Shown here in pieces: positions 44,383 to 55,608 of a stretch of 64,000 bases of DNA; the first letter of the stretch is position 1, and every line of letters begins with the position of its first letter. The notes beneath the pieces are model-generated. The model was not told the DNA's origin. It searched no databases and saw only the letters and a program-made list of their open reading frames with translations. The DNA comes from Melieria omissa (taxonomy: Eukaryota; Arthropoda; Insecta; Diptera; Ulidiidae): the NCBI GenBank assembly GCA_963971225.1, contig OZ020269.1, positions 102,961,067-103,025,066 of the forward strand, given 5' to 3'. Both the position numbers and the translations under genes were made by a program.

Positions 44383-46393
44383 TAAGAATGACGACCAAAA
44401 AACCAATGGTACGATGAAGAGTGTCGCGCAGCCACTGCAGTGAAGAATGCTGCATACAAGAAGACCCTGCAGTCGGCCGCCACGCGAGCCTTGACAGAAA
44501 AATACCGGGAGGAGAGGAAGAAAGAGAGGTGCCTTTTTAGACGCAAGAAACGGGAGCAAGAAAGGCGCGAGCGTGAAGAAATCGAGGAGTGCAGGAGCAG
44601 GAATGACGCCCGAAAATTCTTCCAAAAAGTTAAGCGTCTTACGGAAGGATTTAAGCCTGGGGCATCTTCTTGCAGAGACGAAAACGGGGATCTGGTTACG
44701 GATGCGCAGGGTGTGCTGAGGTTGTGGAAGGAGCACTTCACCAAGCTGCTCGCAGGCGACGAAAGGAACAATACCGCCAGTGGTGAAGATGTCCAGATGG
44801 CACCAATCGACGACGACGGTGTGGATGTGCCACCGCCCAGCCATGACGAGGTCCGGGTCGCTATCCAGCGACTCAAGAACAACAAAGCTGCAGGGCCAGA
44901 TGGGCTACCAGCTGAATTGTTCAAGGCCGGCGGCGGTGAGCTGATTGGGTGCATGCATCAGCTCATTTGCAAAATATGGCTGGAGGAACGAATGCCCAAC
45001 GATTGGAACCTCAGTGCCCTTTGTCCTGTGCTGAAGAAAGGCGACCCAACAATATGCGCCAACTACAGGGGTATCAGCCTACTTCCCATTGCATACAAGG
45101 TCCTGACGAGCGTATTATGTGAAAGACTAAAGCCACTCGCCAAGGCGCTGATTGGACCTTATCAGTGCGGCTTTAGACCTGGTAAGTCCACCATCGACCA
45201 GATATTCACTCTACGCCAAATCCTGGAGAAGACCCATGAGAACCAAATCGATACACACCATCTCTTCATCGATTACAAGGCAGCATTCGATAGCCCGATA
45301 AGGGATCGCCTATATGCCGCATTGTCTGAACTTGGTATCCCTGCAAAGCTCGTTAGACTTTGCAGAGCGACGTTGAGCAATACGCGCAGCTCCGTCAAGG
45401 TTGGAAGTGACCTCTCCGACCCCTTTGATACCGTTCGAGGTTTCAGACAGGGCGATCCTTTGTCCTGCGACCTCTTCAACTTCACCATGGAGAGTGTGCT
45501 GCGCAAGGCCGGTGTACATCGTAATGGCACAATTTTCAACAAAAGTGTCCAGCTCCTTGCTTACGCTGATGATATTGATGTCATCGGACGTAACAAGCGA
45601 GATGTCACCGCTGCCTTTGCGGCTATCGAAAGAGAATCTGCCAAAATAGGTCTGGTGGTAAATGAGGGCAAGACGAAGTATATGCTGTCTACACGCAGGG
45701 ACTCGCAGCGGCTAGGGTCTCACGTCGAGGCCGACAGGTATGCTTTTGAAGTTGTCAAGGAATTCGTCTACCTTGGCACCGCCATCAACAGCAGCAATGA
45801 TGTCAGTCTGGAGATAAAGCGAAGGATAACTCTTGCCAACAGGTGCTACTACGGTCTCGGTAGGCAATTGAGAAGTAGAGACCTCTCTCGACCGACAAAA
45901 CTTTCACTCTATAGGACGCTTATCTTGCCCGTGCTCCTCTATGGCGCTGAAGCATGGACAATGACACGAAACGACATAGCGGCCCTTGGAGTGTTCGAGA
46001 GGAAGGTGCTTCGCAAAATCTTCGGCCCTGTTCGGGTTGGTGACGACTATCGCATACGAACCAATAACGAGCTGTATGAGCTGTATAAGGACATGGACGT
46101 AGCGCAGCGAATTAACATCCAGCGGGTACGCTGGCTCGGTCATGTCTGCCGCATGGACGACGAAGCTCCGGCGAAAAAGGTATTCGATGCGATGGTTGGA
46201 GGTCGACGGCGAAGAGGGAGGCCGTGTCTCCGGTGGAAGGACCAAGTGGAAGAGGCCCTGGTATCTCTTGGTGTGACCAACTGGAGAAGGCGCGCGCGAA
46301 GCAGAGGCGCCTGGAGAGAAGTTTTGCGGCAGGCCGTAACCCGATAACGGGTTGTTATGGCCAGTTAAGTAAGTAAGTAAGTAAGAATGACGA
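44383..46393 (+). mobile_element. Recent 5'-truncated LINE insertion with 12-bp target duplication
   Basis: TAAGAATGACGA at 44383-44394 and again at 46382-46393 flanks the element (part of the repeat overlaps the TAAG tail). The 3' end is GGCCGTAACCCGATAACGGG TTGTTATGGCCAGTTAAG followed by (TAAG)n. The endonuclease half is missing, as expected from abortive target-primed reverse transcription. Older copies of the same 3' end lie at 9673-9890 (minus), 24334-24606 and 59045-59205. Confidence 0.9.
44407..46347 (+). CDS. Reverse transcriptase of a non-LTR retrotransposon (5'-truncated, open frame)
   Basis: The frame is open from TGG at 44407 (WYDEECRAAT) to TAA at 46345-46347, with no native start because the element is truncated. 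Numbering from 44440: a charged linker (1-130), the RT entry block NNKAAGPDGLPAELF (~147), FIDYKAAFD (276-284, first catalytic Asp 278), FRQGDPLSCDLFNF (~337), YADDID (375-380, both catalytic Asp intact), and the C-terminal basic region RLGHVCRMDDE-like / GGRRRRGRPCLRW (~565-600), ending near LRQAVTR. This is the endonuclease-RT type common in insect genomes, RTE-like by motif style; clade is not certain. It would copy its RNA at the target site but lacks its endonuclease. No internal stop, so it inserted recently. Confidence 0.88.
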   Translation, partial: WYDEECRAATAVKNAAYKKTLQSAATRALTEKYREERKKERCLFRRKKREQERREREEIEECRSRNDARKFFQKVKRLTEGFKPGASSCRDENGDLVTDAQGVLRLWKEHFTKLLAGDERNNTASGEDVQMAPIDDDGVDVPPPSHDEVRVAIQRLKNNKAAGPDGLPAELFKAGGGELIGCMHQLICKIWLEERMPNDWNLSALCPVLKKGDPTICANYRGISLLPIAYKVLTSVLCERLKPLAKALIGPYQCGFRPGKSTIDQIFTLRQILEKTHENQIDTHHLFIDYKAAFDSPIRDRLYAALSELGIPAKLVRLCRATLSNTRSSVKVGSDLSDPFDTVRGFRQGDPLSCDLFNFTMESVLRKAGVHRNGTIFNKSVQLLAYADDIDVIGRNKRDVTAAFAAIERESAKIGLVVNEGKTKYMLSTRRDSQRLGSHVEADRYAFEVVKEFVYLGTAINSSNDVSLEIKRRITLANRCYYGLGRQLRSRDLSRPTKLSLYRTLILPVLLYGAEAWTMTRNDIAALGVFERKVLRKIFGPVRVGDDYRIRTNNELYELYKDMDVAQRINIQRVRWLGHVCRMDDEAPAKKVFDAMVGGRRRRGRPCLRWKDQVEEALVSLGVTNWRRRARSRGAWREVLRQAVTR

Positions 46394-46515
46394 TGCAACT
46401 TTGTGTGGTCAGTGAGACGAATGTAGATTTTTATATATTAAAAGTATGTATGAAAGTAGGAGAAGATCAGCTTAGGCCATCTAACCACTGAAGCACGCAA
46501 GAAAGATTCGGGAGT

Positions 46516-47962
46516 TTAAAAACTAAGACTAAGACTAAGACTAAGACTAAGGCTAAGACTAAGACTAAGACTAAGACTAAGACTAAGACTAAGACTAAGA
46601 CTAAGACTAAGACTAAGACTAAGACTAAGACTAAGACTAAGACTAAGACTAAGACTAAGATTAAGACTAAGACTAAGACTAAGACTAAGACTAAGACTAA
46701 GACTAAGACTAAGACTAAGACTAAGACTAAGACTAAGACTAAGACTAAGACTAAGACTAAGACTAAGACTAAGACTAAGACTAAGACTAAGATTAAGACT
46801 AAGACTAAGACTAAGACTAAGACTAAGACTAAGACTAAGACTAAGACTAAGACTAAGACTAAGACTAAGACTAAGACTAAGACTAAGACTAAGACTAAGA
46901 CTAAGACTAAGACTAAGACTAAGACTAAGACTAAGACTAAGACTAAGACTAAGACTAAGACTAAGACTAAGACTAAGACTAAGACTAAGACTAAGACTAA
47001 GACTAAGACTAAGACTAAGACTAAGACTAAGACTAAGACTAAGACTAAGACTAAGACTAAGACTAAGACTAAGACTAAGACTAAGACTAAGACTAAGACT
47101 AAGACTAAGACTAAGACTAAGACTAAGACTAAGACTAAGACTAAGACTAAGACTAAGACTAAGACTAAGACTAAGACTAAGACTAAGACTAAGACTAAGA
47201 CTAAGACTAAGACTAAGACTAAGACTAAGACTAAGACTAAGACTAAGACTAAGACTAAGACTAAGACTAAGACTAAGACTAAGACTAAGACTAAGACTAA
47301 GACTAAGACTAAGACTAAGACTAAGACTAAGACTAAGACTAAGACTAAGACTAAGACTAAGACTAAGACTAAGACTAAGACTAAGACTAAGACTAAGACT
47401 AAGACTAAGACTAAGACTAAGACTAAGACTAAGACTAAGACTAAGACTAAGACTAAGACTAAGACTAAGACTAAGACTAAGACTAAGACTAAGACTAAGA
47501 CTAAGACTAAGACTAAGACTAAGACTAAGACTAAGACTAAGACTAAGACTAAGACTAAGACTAAGACTAAGACTAAGACTAAGACTAAGACTAAGACTAA
47601 GACTAAGACTAAGACTAAGACTAAGACTAAGACTAAGACTAAGACTAAGACTAAGACTAAGACTAAGACTAAGACTAAGACTAAGACTAAGACTAAGACT
47701 AAGACTAAGACTAAGACTAGGACTAGGACTAGGACTAGGACTAAGACGAAGACTAAGACTAAGACTAAGACTAAGACTAAGACTAAGACTAAGACTAAGA
47801 CTTAGACTTAGACTAAGACTAAGACTAAGACTAAGACTAAGACTAAGACTAAGACTAAGACTAAGACTAAGACTAAGACTAGGACTAGGACTAGGGCTAA
47901 GACGAAGACTAAGACTAAGACTAAGACTAAGACTAAGACTAAGACTTAGACTAAGACTAAAA
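46516..47962 (+). repeat. TTAGTC/GACTAA hexanucleotide array, ~240 units
   Basis: About 1.45 kb of (GACTAA)n on the + strand, nearly pure. Two blocks of GACTAGGACTAGGACTAGG followed by AAGACGAAGAC lie at ~47718-47750 and ~47877-47907, 159 bp apart. Single variants GATTAA are at ~46657 and ~46791. The 489-codon Ser-Leu frame on the minus strand is a product of the repeat. Confidence 0.95.
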
Positions 47963-48044
47963 TCCAAAAATCTCAAAACTATCATTTCTTATTTTTCGCG
48001 GAGAAGACTGAAAATCATCGAAGCATACAACCGAACCAAACCCA

Positions 48045-48150
48045 CCAAGAACAAAAATTGCTGGTACAAAATGTGGTTTCAAACGGTATTCGGCTCAAAA
48101 GTTGTACGCAAAACCCGCTTTAAAGGTGACATCCTGTGTGCCACTGATTT
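48045..48150 (+). repeat. Dispersed ~110-bp repeat, copy 2
   Basis: ACAAAAATTGCTGGTACAAA, GGCTCAAAAGTTGTACGCAA, ACATCCTGTGTGCCACTG. Matches 12270-12375 (minus) and 49765-49905. Confidence 0.75.
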
Positions 48151-49700
48151 CTGCACACATATTTATTATTTTTGACGTCAAAATTGCTCTTCTGTTTGTT
48201 TGTCAAAACAGACCTCCGCCCGTCGGGATTGTAAATAAAATAATTTTCTTACAACAATTAAATTCAAATTTGTACCCAAAAATCTCAAAAATATCATTTA
48301 CAATAACATAAAAATATTAATAAAAATCAAAGCGTTGTCAGGTGCCATGAAAAGGCTGTCAACATTTGGTTATTAATAGCGCCGTAACGTTCCAACAACC
48401 AATCGCACTAAACACTAAATGAAGTCATCAAAACGCCAAACTTTACTTTGTTTTGGCTTTCTCTGTGTATGTGTGTGTGTGTACAATAAAAAATCTCGCC
48501 CGCCAAGCCTTAATTAATTCATTTAATGATTTCATTTAACGACAACCACCTGCAGCGTTAATGATGCTGTAGCCATATGTGGAATCAATTAATTTGTTTC
48601 CGCCATAATTGTAAATTGCCGCCGATGCTGTAAATATTTGCTGCCCGATTGCCGATTATAGTAACGATTAAAAAACACTAAAAATAAATAAAAGCAAAAC
48701 TTGTATGGCAACACAATCAAATTTTAATTACTGCACATAATTAGTTACATATGTACATATGAAAAAATTGAAACAATTTTATGAAAAAAAGTAGTAACTA
48801 ACAAAAAAATATAAATAAAATTTCTCTTCTAAAAAGGTGTGGGCCATGTTATGCTGAATTAGGACAATGCACTACAATTTCGTGTCATAAAATGTTAATG
48901 TATGTAAAGTGTTAGGCGGGACAGCACAGATATAACAACAAAGCAAACAACAACAAAAACAATGAAAGCGGCAACATTGTAGACGAAGCCGCAGTTGTAT
49001 TAAAACGAGTTTTGCAAATTAAAATTTCATTGCAATTAATTGAAAAAATTGTAACACACACACACACACACACACATACACAGATACACAATCAGCACAA
49101 CAGTGTCGCATGTGCTGGTCTGTGGCCGGCGCAGCAATTTGGCCGCACATTGTTGCAGTGTCGAGAGTTGATTGCAAGCAATTTATTTTATGCGCACACA
49201 CACGCATGTGTCCAGGCGGCACATGTGTCAGGGGACACAGAGGGGGGAATATTTAATTTTTAGCAAATTTAGTTTAGTTACAACAATTTTGCATGCAACA
49301 AATATGCGCGAGCCGCCAATGGACCAAACGTCCGACAAGCTTTGCTTTTTCTCTTTGCTGCTTTGCTGTTGGTGGTCTGCTAGCTAGCGGATATTTTGGC
49401 ACAGGCTGGCAACGCTCACAGCCGGGAGTGCAGTGTGCTTGGCGTGACATGTCGAACATGGCCGCAGGGCGCCGGGCATAAGCACGCATTGTGTAGAATT
49501 TATTATAAATCGTTGCAAATTCCAACTAGAAAATTTTCCATAGAAATGCTCTTGGTGGGAGGAAGCAAGTGATTGGGAGTGTGGTATGTTGGGCGGAATG
49601 TCTGTTTTCAAACATGTTCAAGTAAAACTCTTTGGTTTTGTTTGATGGACAGAGAAAGCAAAAATCTATTATTTATTAAAAGTATATGATTTGATCCAAT
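48150..49700. other. Unique DNA island with CA tract
   Basis: A TGTGTGTG run is at 48467-48482 and (CA)n at 49053-49080. Overlapping frames lack domains. Confidence 0.4.
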
Positions 49701-49764
49701 GATGAGTGGTAATGGTGCGCATTCGAGTATTAATTAGAAATTAGTAGCCATAGACATGTGGGGG

Positions 49765-49905
49765 AGGGGGTTCAAAGTCCCCAAAACACAAAAATTGCTG
49801 GTGCAAAATATGGTTTAAATGGATTTGAATGGAATTAAATTCAAAAGTTGTACGCAAAACCTCTCTCTCTTCCCCTCAAAACGAGATCCTGTGTGCGCCA
49901 CTGGT
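49765..49905 (+). repeat. Dispersed ~110-bp repeat, copy 3
   Basis: ACAAAAATTGCTGGTGCAAA, TTCAAAAGTTGTACGCAAAA, GATCCTGTGTGCGCCACTGG, with a CT-rich insert (CTCTCTCTCTTCCCC). Confidence 0.75.
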
Positions 49906-49909
49906 TTTA

Positions 49910-50505
49910 ACAGAGCAACGAAACATGCTGCATACTGCACATAAGTAAGTATAGTACTTTTTTATATCAAAAAGTGCCCACAATCAAAGATTCAGGTTTG
50001 ATTGCCTCAATTTGACTGCCAAATCCGCCCATGAAACGCTATTGAAGACATTTATTTTGAGATGAAGTCGAATCTTACAACTTGATTTTTAGGGATTAGT
50101 GTGTATGGGAAAAATATTGAACGCAAAATTTTAAGTCGCCGCACAAAAGAAAACTCTAGTTGAAATATATATAAATAGAAAAATGAGAACAATTTTGTGC
50201 ATTTAAGGTTCTCATTATATTTTTCGTTCAGCTCTTGGCAATTCCACACTGTTATCAAATATTGTCCAGCTATTCTGCAAGTTTTGTAGCGCATTTTAGT
50301 ACCAATTTTGAATAAGTACGAAATAAAAACTCAAAGACATTTTCAGTTTTGTCATATTTCTGGCATTCAGGTTCATTTCTGAGCTTTGATGTATTTAAAG
50401 ACCTATAACAGAATTTTATGGCGAATATTTTCGTGATACATGATTTCGTTTCCAACCATTGGTTCCACTCTACGTTGTCTCCTGTATGTTGTCGGACCAT
50501 TCTTT
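49910..50505. other. Spacer, nothing recognised
   Basis: No element ends or coding signals supported. Confidence 0.3.
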
Positions 50506-50510
50506 CCACA

Positions 50511-50621
50511 TAACAGTTGGGCTGAAAAGTTCTAGAACTATGTTGAACAATAAAATAGAATTTTGCCAAAAAAAAATGTGTTTTTCTATAAAACGATACG
50601 AACTTTTCAGCCCAACTGTTA
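50511..50621. mobile_element. 107-bp TA-flanked foldback MITE
   Basis: ACAGTTGGGCTGAAAAGTTC and its perfect complement form the ends (50513-50532, 50600-50619), flanked by TA (50511-50512, 50620-50621). The interior of ~67 bp is AT-rich. A Tc1/mariner-type MITE by its TA target. Confidence 0.85.
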
Positions 50622-50931
50622 GGACCTTACGACAGTAAATTTTCAAATTATAAAATGTTTGTATTTGTACCAAAATAAAAACCTGAGTGCGTCACTGATC
50701 AGGAACCTGACCTATACACATTTTCAGTGGCGCGTCTTGCGTTTTCGTCTTTATGGTTGAAAATAACTGTGAAAATGATTTACTTTCTTTATCTTGGTGT
50801 CAATCTTTGATGCGCGCTCAAACAAAACTGAGTCAGGGTATCTTAAAACCGTCTGAACAATTTTTTTAGTATGAAATCTCATCTTTCTAACACCATATAG
50901 TATAATTCGATTGCACTTACGCAACGCGAGA

Positions 50932-52204
50932 TACCAGGTATATCAGTATGAAGTAAGCCTCAAGATACAAAGGTTTCGATAGGGAATATTTGTTGTGAAC
51001 GAGCCTTAATGTTTTTTTGTTTTGTTGCTATGACATCTGTCAAGCATATTTAGTATACAACAAGTCATTGAACAAACAACATCATATTTTTTTATCGTGT
51101 TAAAAATATCGAATACATTACATTAAGTTTTTGTTTTTATTTGAAGAAAAGCGCTGCAGAGTCGCATCGAATGCTTGTCGAGGCATATGGTAATCATGCT
51201 CTATCAAGCACAACATGCAAAAGATGGTTTCAACGGTTCAGAAATAATGACTTTGATGTGAGAAATGAAGAACGTGGAGGACCACCAAAAAAGTTTGAAG
51301 ACGTCGAATTGCAAACGATATTGGATAAAGATGACACTTTGAGTCAACAGCAAATGGCAGAAATGAGAAATGTTAAATGTTTCACAAGCAACAAATTCTG
51401 TATGTTTAAAAGCTATGGGAAAGATCCAAAAGTGTGGAAAATGGGTGCCACATGAACTGAATGAAAGGCAGATGGAAAAACGAAAAAACACTTGTGAAAT
51501 TTTGCTTCAAAGACACGAAAGAAAATCAATTTTGCATCGAGTTGTTACTGGCGATGACAAATGGATCTATTTTAAGAATCCTAAACGGAAAAAATCATGG
51601 GTTAATCCGGGACAACCTTCAACAACGACTGCAAAACTAGATCGATTCGGCAAGAAGACAATGCTGTGTGTTTGGTGGGACCAGAGTGGCGTTGTGTTTT
51701 ACGAGTTGTTAAAACCTGGCGAAACCGTTAATACTGATCGCTACCGACAACAAATGATCAATTTGAACCATGCATTGATCGAAAAACGACCAGAATGGGC
51801 CAGAAGACACGGCAAGGTAATTTTGCTCCATGACAATGCACCTGCACACAAAGCAAGACGGGTTCAGGATACAATCAAAGCACTTGACTGGGAGCTGCTA
51901 TTCCACCCGTCGTATTCACCAGACTTGGCTCCTTCCGACTACCATTTGTTTTCATCGATGGGACACGCATTGGCTGAGCAGCACTTTGATTCCTACGAGG
52001 GAGTCGAAAATTGGGTGTCTGATTGGTTTGCTTCAAAAGACAAACAATTCTATTGGCGCGGTGTCCACAAATTGCCTGAAGGATGGACAAAATGTGTGGC
52101 TAGCAATGGTTAATACTTTGAATAAAATATTTTTTACTTTCCCATTAAAAATTAGTGTTTTATTTTCGCAAAAAAGGGCTCACTTCATACGGATATATCT
52201 GGTA
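50932..52204 (+). mobile_element. Complete mariner element (1,269 bp)
   Basis: Inverted ends CCAGGTATATCAGTATGAAG.. (50934 on) and complement ending ..ATATATCTGG (52202) match over ~25 bp with three mismatches. TA flanks at 50932-50933 and 52203-52204. It carries one transposase gene broken by a 7-bp duplication. Confidence 0.92.
51090..52113 (+). pseudogene. mariner (DD34D) transposase with 7-bp frameshifting duplication
   Basis: The DNA-binding half is open from about 51090 (no ATG visible) and reads LSFCFYLKKSAAESHRMLVE, then RGGPPKKFED and LSQQQMAEM. At 51358-51373 the text GAAATG AGAAATG shows a 7-bp tandem duplication that shifts the frame. The catalytic half resumes at 51370 and ends TAA 52111-52113. 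Numbered from 51370 it has VVTGDDKWIYF (Asp 62), ILLHDNAPAHKAR (Asp 155) and YSPDLAPSDYHLF (Asp 190). 34 residues lie between the last two Asp, the mariner DD34D signature. WVPHELNERQ is also present. All three catalytic residues survive, so the copy is young but inactive as written. Subfamily not assigned firmly (mellifera-like text). Confidence 0.9.
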
Positions 52205-52209
52205 CACAT

Positions 52210-52860
52210 GAAAAATGTATTTCTTTTGTAGTGTTCAATGAAGTAATGTGCAAACGTGAGCTGTAAAAAACTGATCGAATGAGTGCGCTGGACTTTAATA
52301 AATCAGATAAGGGTATGAGGAGTATTGGGTCAATGCATTAGTGATATTTTTAAAAAAATATTTGTTATGTTTTTCCTATTTATGAAGCAATATTAAGCCA
52401 TGTAAAAACTGCTCTACTGTGCTTCGACTACGCGTTGCTTTTAGACATCAAAACCACCTTCAGTAAATTTTCCAACAAATACCAAAAAAATGTGAAATTA
52501 GTGAGTCAACCATTTCATTAATCATTCAAGTCATCATTATTTAATTACTTTTTATATTTGAGCATACAAATGTTTCTTTTTTTGTGATTTCTTAACTTTA
52601 CTTAGTTCTATGGGTTAAAAGATCACTTCTGAAATGTGCAAACGTTTTGTTAGCAATTCGTTGACCTGTTCAAGTATTGCAAAAACTTTCAAATACTATT
52701 CAAACACTGGTCTTAACAGTGCTAAACACTGTCGTTCCTTCACTCTGATCACTTCCGGTTGCATTCTCAAAATAGTTAAAGCATTTTGACCGCTGGCATT
52801 AATTGTTTTTGCAAATTTCCTTAAATATTTTCCACTTTCATTGCAATAAATTTTGGCCCA
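52210..52860. other. AT-rich spacer
   Basis: Nothing supported. Confidence 0.3.
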
Positions 52861-54540
52861 AACATGATTTGAGGGCGTCAATTGCTCAGCCAGCTGCAAA
52901 TTGCACACACATATTTTAAATGCAAACATCTACAGTAGACGATATCATTTCGCCAGTGCGCGCAACTACCTTGAAGCCCAAAGCCAAATGCACTGAACAC
53001 GGCCGGCACGAGCAGGCAATCAAATGTGGCGTACTTGTGCCAAAGCAATGGAGGAGCCATGTGCCACCATCTTTTTTTATCAGATATCAGAAACACCTGC
53101 TGCCAGCCACCGCCACCAGCCAAGAGCGACCAATATTGCTACTGCAGCCGGCTGCCGTTGCCGCTGTTACATTTAATAAAAATCTCGCTGCACTCGCAAC
53201 GCTGCACCGCACCGTCTGGCAATGCATCACAAACACGCAGCTCGATCTGTTCCGACGTGGCTTCCTGTGCGCCGGCGTTTGTCTGTTCTGTTCTGTCGGC
53301 TGCCACTTGGCAGCGCACAAGTGGCGCACGGAAGCTGCGCTGCTCCGTCAGGCAGGAAACGAGGCTTAAATCAAAATTGGGCTCGGAGGCTTAATGGCGG
53401 TGCGCCATGTTCGCCGCATTGCCAACAGCTGACTGCCTGTTGTGATTGTGTTTTGGTTTTTCTTTTTTTTGTTGTATCAGGCGAGGCTTTTTGTTGGCTG
53501 CTGCCAGTGCTGCCACGTCTGAGGAAGCGTAAAAATTAATTAAGTTGACTGCTGGCATTGGCGTTGGCTGCTTCACATGCACTTGCAGCTTCCCATGATC
53601 TATGTGTGTGTGTGAGTGTGTCTGTGTCAGTTGTAGCTGAAATTCGTTTATAGCGTTGCCACTCAATTCAACGGCCATGGTTCAATTGAAGCGACCAACT
53701 GCTGCTGCCTGCAAATTGTCATCTGGCACTTTTCGCTTCGACTTTTGCCGCACTTCATTGCATTCTTCGCGCACCATTCTTTCAGTCCAGCTTCAACTTC
53801 ACATTCGGCCAAAGTGCGAAAATTATGATCATGATTTTTCAACTTTTTCACACATGCCGCCACTTAAGTGTCGTATTGGCCGCCTTCGTGCAACACTCTG
53901 CATTGGCAGGCTTGGTTTTTTTTTTGCTGGCTTTCAAACGCACGTTTTGCCAGTGCTGCATATTTAATTAATGAACTTTCGCATTCACCTACGATTTACT
54001 CCTTTCTATTTTCTTCTCTCTGCCTCTTTCTCTTTGGCTTTTTGCACATTTCTAATGCTTCATCGTTGGCATCGGCTTGACCGGCAAATGGGCGCTGGCT
54101 GGTACGTTTTTCTAGGCTCGCTGGCGTTGCGTTGTTGTCTGGCCGCGCCGCTTTGTGTGTGTGCGGTGGGCGTTGTCTGGGTGTAGGCGGAAAAATTATT
54201 AATTTTGATTAATTGCCATCGATTGCCCAGGGCTGTGCAATTCACATTTACATGCGCCAAAGTTCTGCATGAAATTCAACGTTTTCCGCACGGCTGTTGC
54301 TCATTGAAAAAGGTGTATGACACTGGCTGATTAATAAAGTTTTAACATTGACTTGAGCCAACTGTGGGAATGGCACAAAAATGGGCTGGCATTTTTTCTT
54401 CTTTTTTTTTAACTTTAATCATTTCATTAGTTGGCATTAATGGCAAATAAAAGAAATTGAAAAAAATGCAATAAATTATCAACTTGAATTTGTTTGATGA
54501 TTTGTCTTTGTGCTTAACCCTCAAATGCATAGAATTGGCT
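52860..54540. other. GC-richer unique DNA island
   Basis: GTGTGTGTGAGTGTGTCTGT near 53605, several GCTGCTGCC/GCCGCCAC runs, and frames open on both strands without domains. Confidence 0.4.
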
Positions 54541-54646
54541 TAAGATAGTGAATAGACTTATTTTTCACATGTCTTCAAATTAAACACCGTTATAAGTTGT
54601 TGAAGGGACAACTAACGATTTTTGTTAATACTTGAGAATTAAGTCA

Positions 54647-54885
54647 ATTTTTACGAGAAGACTACTGAACAAACCTTACCAATGTATCTTTTGTTTAAAA
54701 CTGTAGTTTTATAGAATTTTCTTGTAGCTTAATAAAAAATAGTAAGGCGAAAGATTAACCAACGAGAAGAGCCAATTTTTTAGATTGTTTTTTACGAGAA
54801 GAGTACAAACCTTACCAATGTATCCTTTGTTTGAAACTCTAATTTTCTAGATTTTTCTTGTAACTTTATATAAAACATTAAGGTG
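54647..54885 (+). repeat. ~135-bp tandem repeat, two and a part units
   Basis: TTTTTACGAGAAGA, CAAACCTTACCAATGTATC and TTTGTTT(A/G)AAACT recur from 54648 and 54789. A third start (TTAACCGAAGAGAGGAGGCC) follows the MITE at 55224, so the MITE interrupted the array. Confidence 0.7.
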
Positions 54886-55223
54886 TTACCGTGGGAACAC
54901 AATTGGAGCGTATGGACGTATGGGCGCACGGCGTACGGCGTAAATACGCTGTCGAAATACGTTCAGACGTTGCCTTGCTCACAATTCCAGCGTGAGCAGC
55001 AACGTATAAAACAGTCAAAATACGTTTTTCAATTGTCAAAAAATGAATAATACGCCCATACGCGGCGTAAAAAATAGAAATAGATCTAATTGAGCGTACG
55101 ACGTTTTTACGTTCATACGCTTGCGTCGTCAATTGTGTGCGCTTTCATAGAAATATATGAAATTTAATTTGACGACGCAATACGTCGAACGTAAATAAAA
55201 CGTAAATTGTGTTCCTACGGTTA
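54886..55223. mobile_element. PIF/Harbinger-type MITE (332 bp), CpG-rich
   Basis: Ends CCGTGGGAACACAATT (54889-54904) and AATTGTGTTCCTACGG (55205-55220) are inverted with one mismatch, flanked by TTA (54886-54888, 55221-55223). The interior is full of TACG/CGTA phrases (ACGGCGTACGGCGTAAATAC, CGCAATACGTCGAACGTA) that form further inverted repeats. TTA duplication fits PIF/Harbinger. No protein. Confidence 0.75.
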
Positions 55224-55224
55224 A

Positions 55225-55600
55225 TTAACCGAAGAGAGGAGGCCATTTTTTTACAGTTTCATATATGAAGCTGTACGAAGGTCTTTCTTTCTTGTTAAAT
55301 CTTTGGCTTTCAAGTTTTAATTTTTGTTTAATAAACCACTGATGGTAAACTAAAGGTACCAACACATGCTTTAAGCCATTGGAAAGCTCACAACTAAGTT
55401 CAAATTCTAGACCAGTGATGACTACAAATACAGGGTATTTAAATTGAAGTGTAACCAACTTTAAACGTCAAAAACACTGCAGTATAAAATAGAATGAAAG
55501 AATTTTTTTTCACTACTTAATAGCCATTGAATTATCTGTCAAATGCATATAACGGTTTTCCAAAATCAGAGTAATAGCAAACGCAATGGACCTAAACTCG
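55225..55600. other. Spacer, nothing recognised
   Basis: Only the third start of the 135-bp repeat at its left edge. Confidence 0.3.
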
Positions 55601-55608
55601 AAGCGTAG

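Noticed and set aside
44382..44954. Minus-strand frames opposite the LINE RT
   Set aside because: Shadows of the RT reading frame.
46516..47985. 489-codon Ser-Leu open frame on the minus strand
   Set aside because: It is the translation of the GACTAA hexamer array; six is a multiple of three, so no stop can arise.
53026..53394. 122- and 149-codon overlapping frames
   Set aside because: Both strands are open with no domain; typical of the GC-richer islands.
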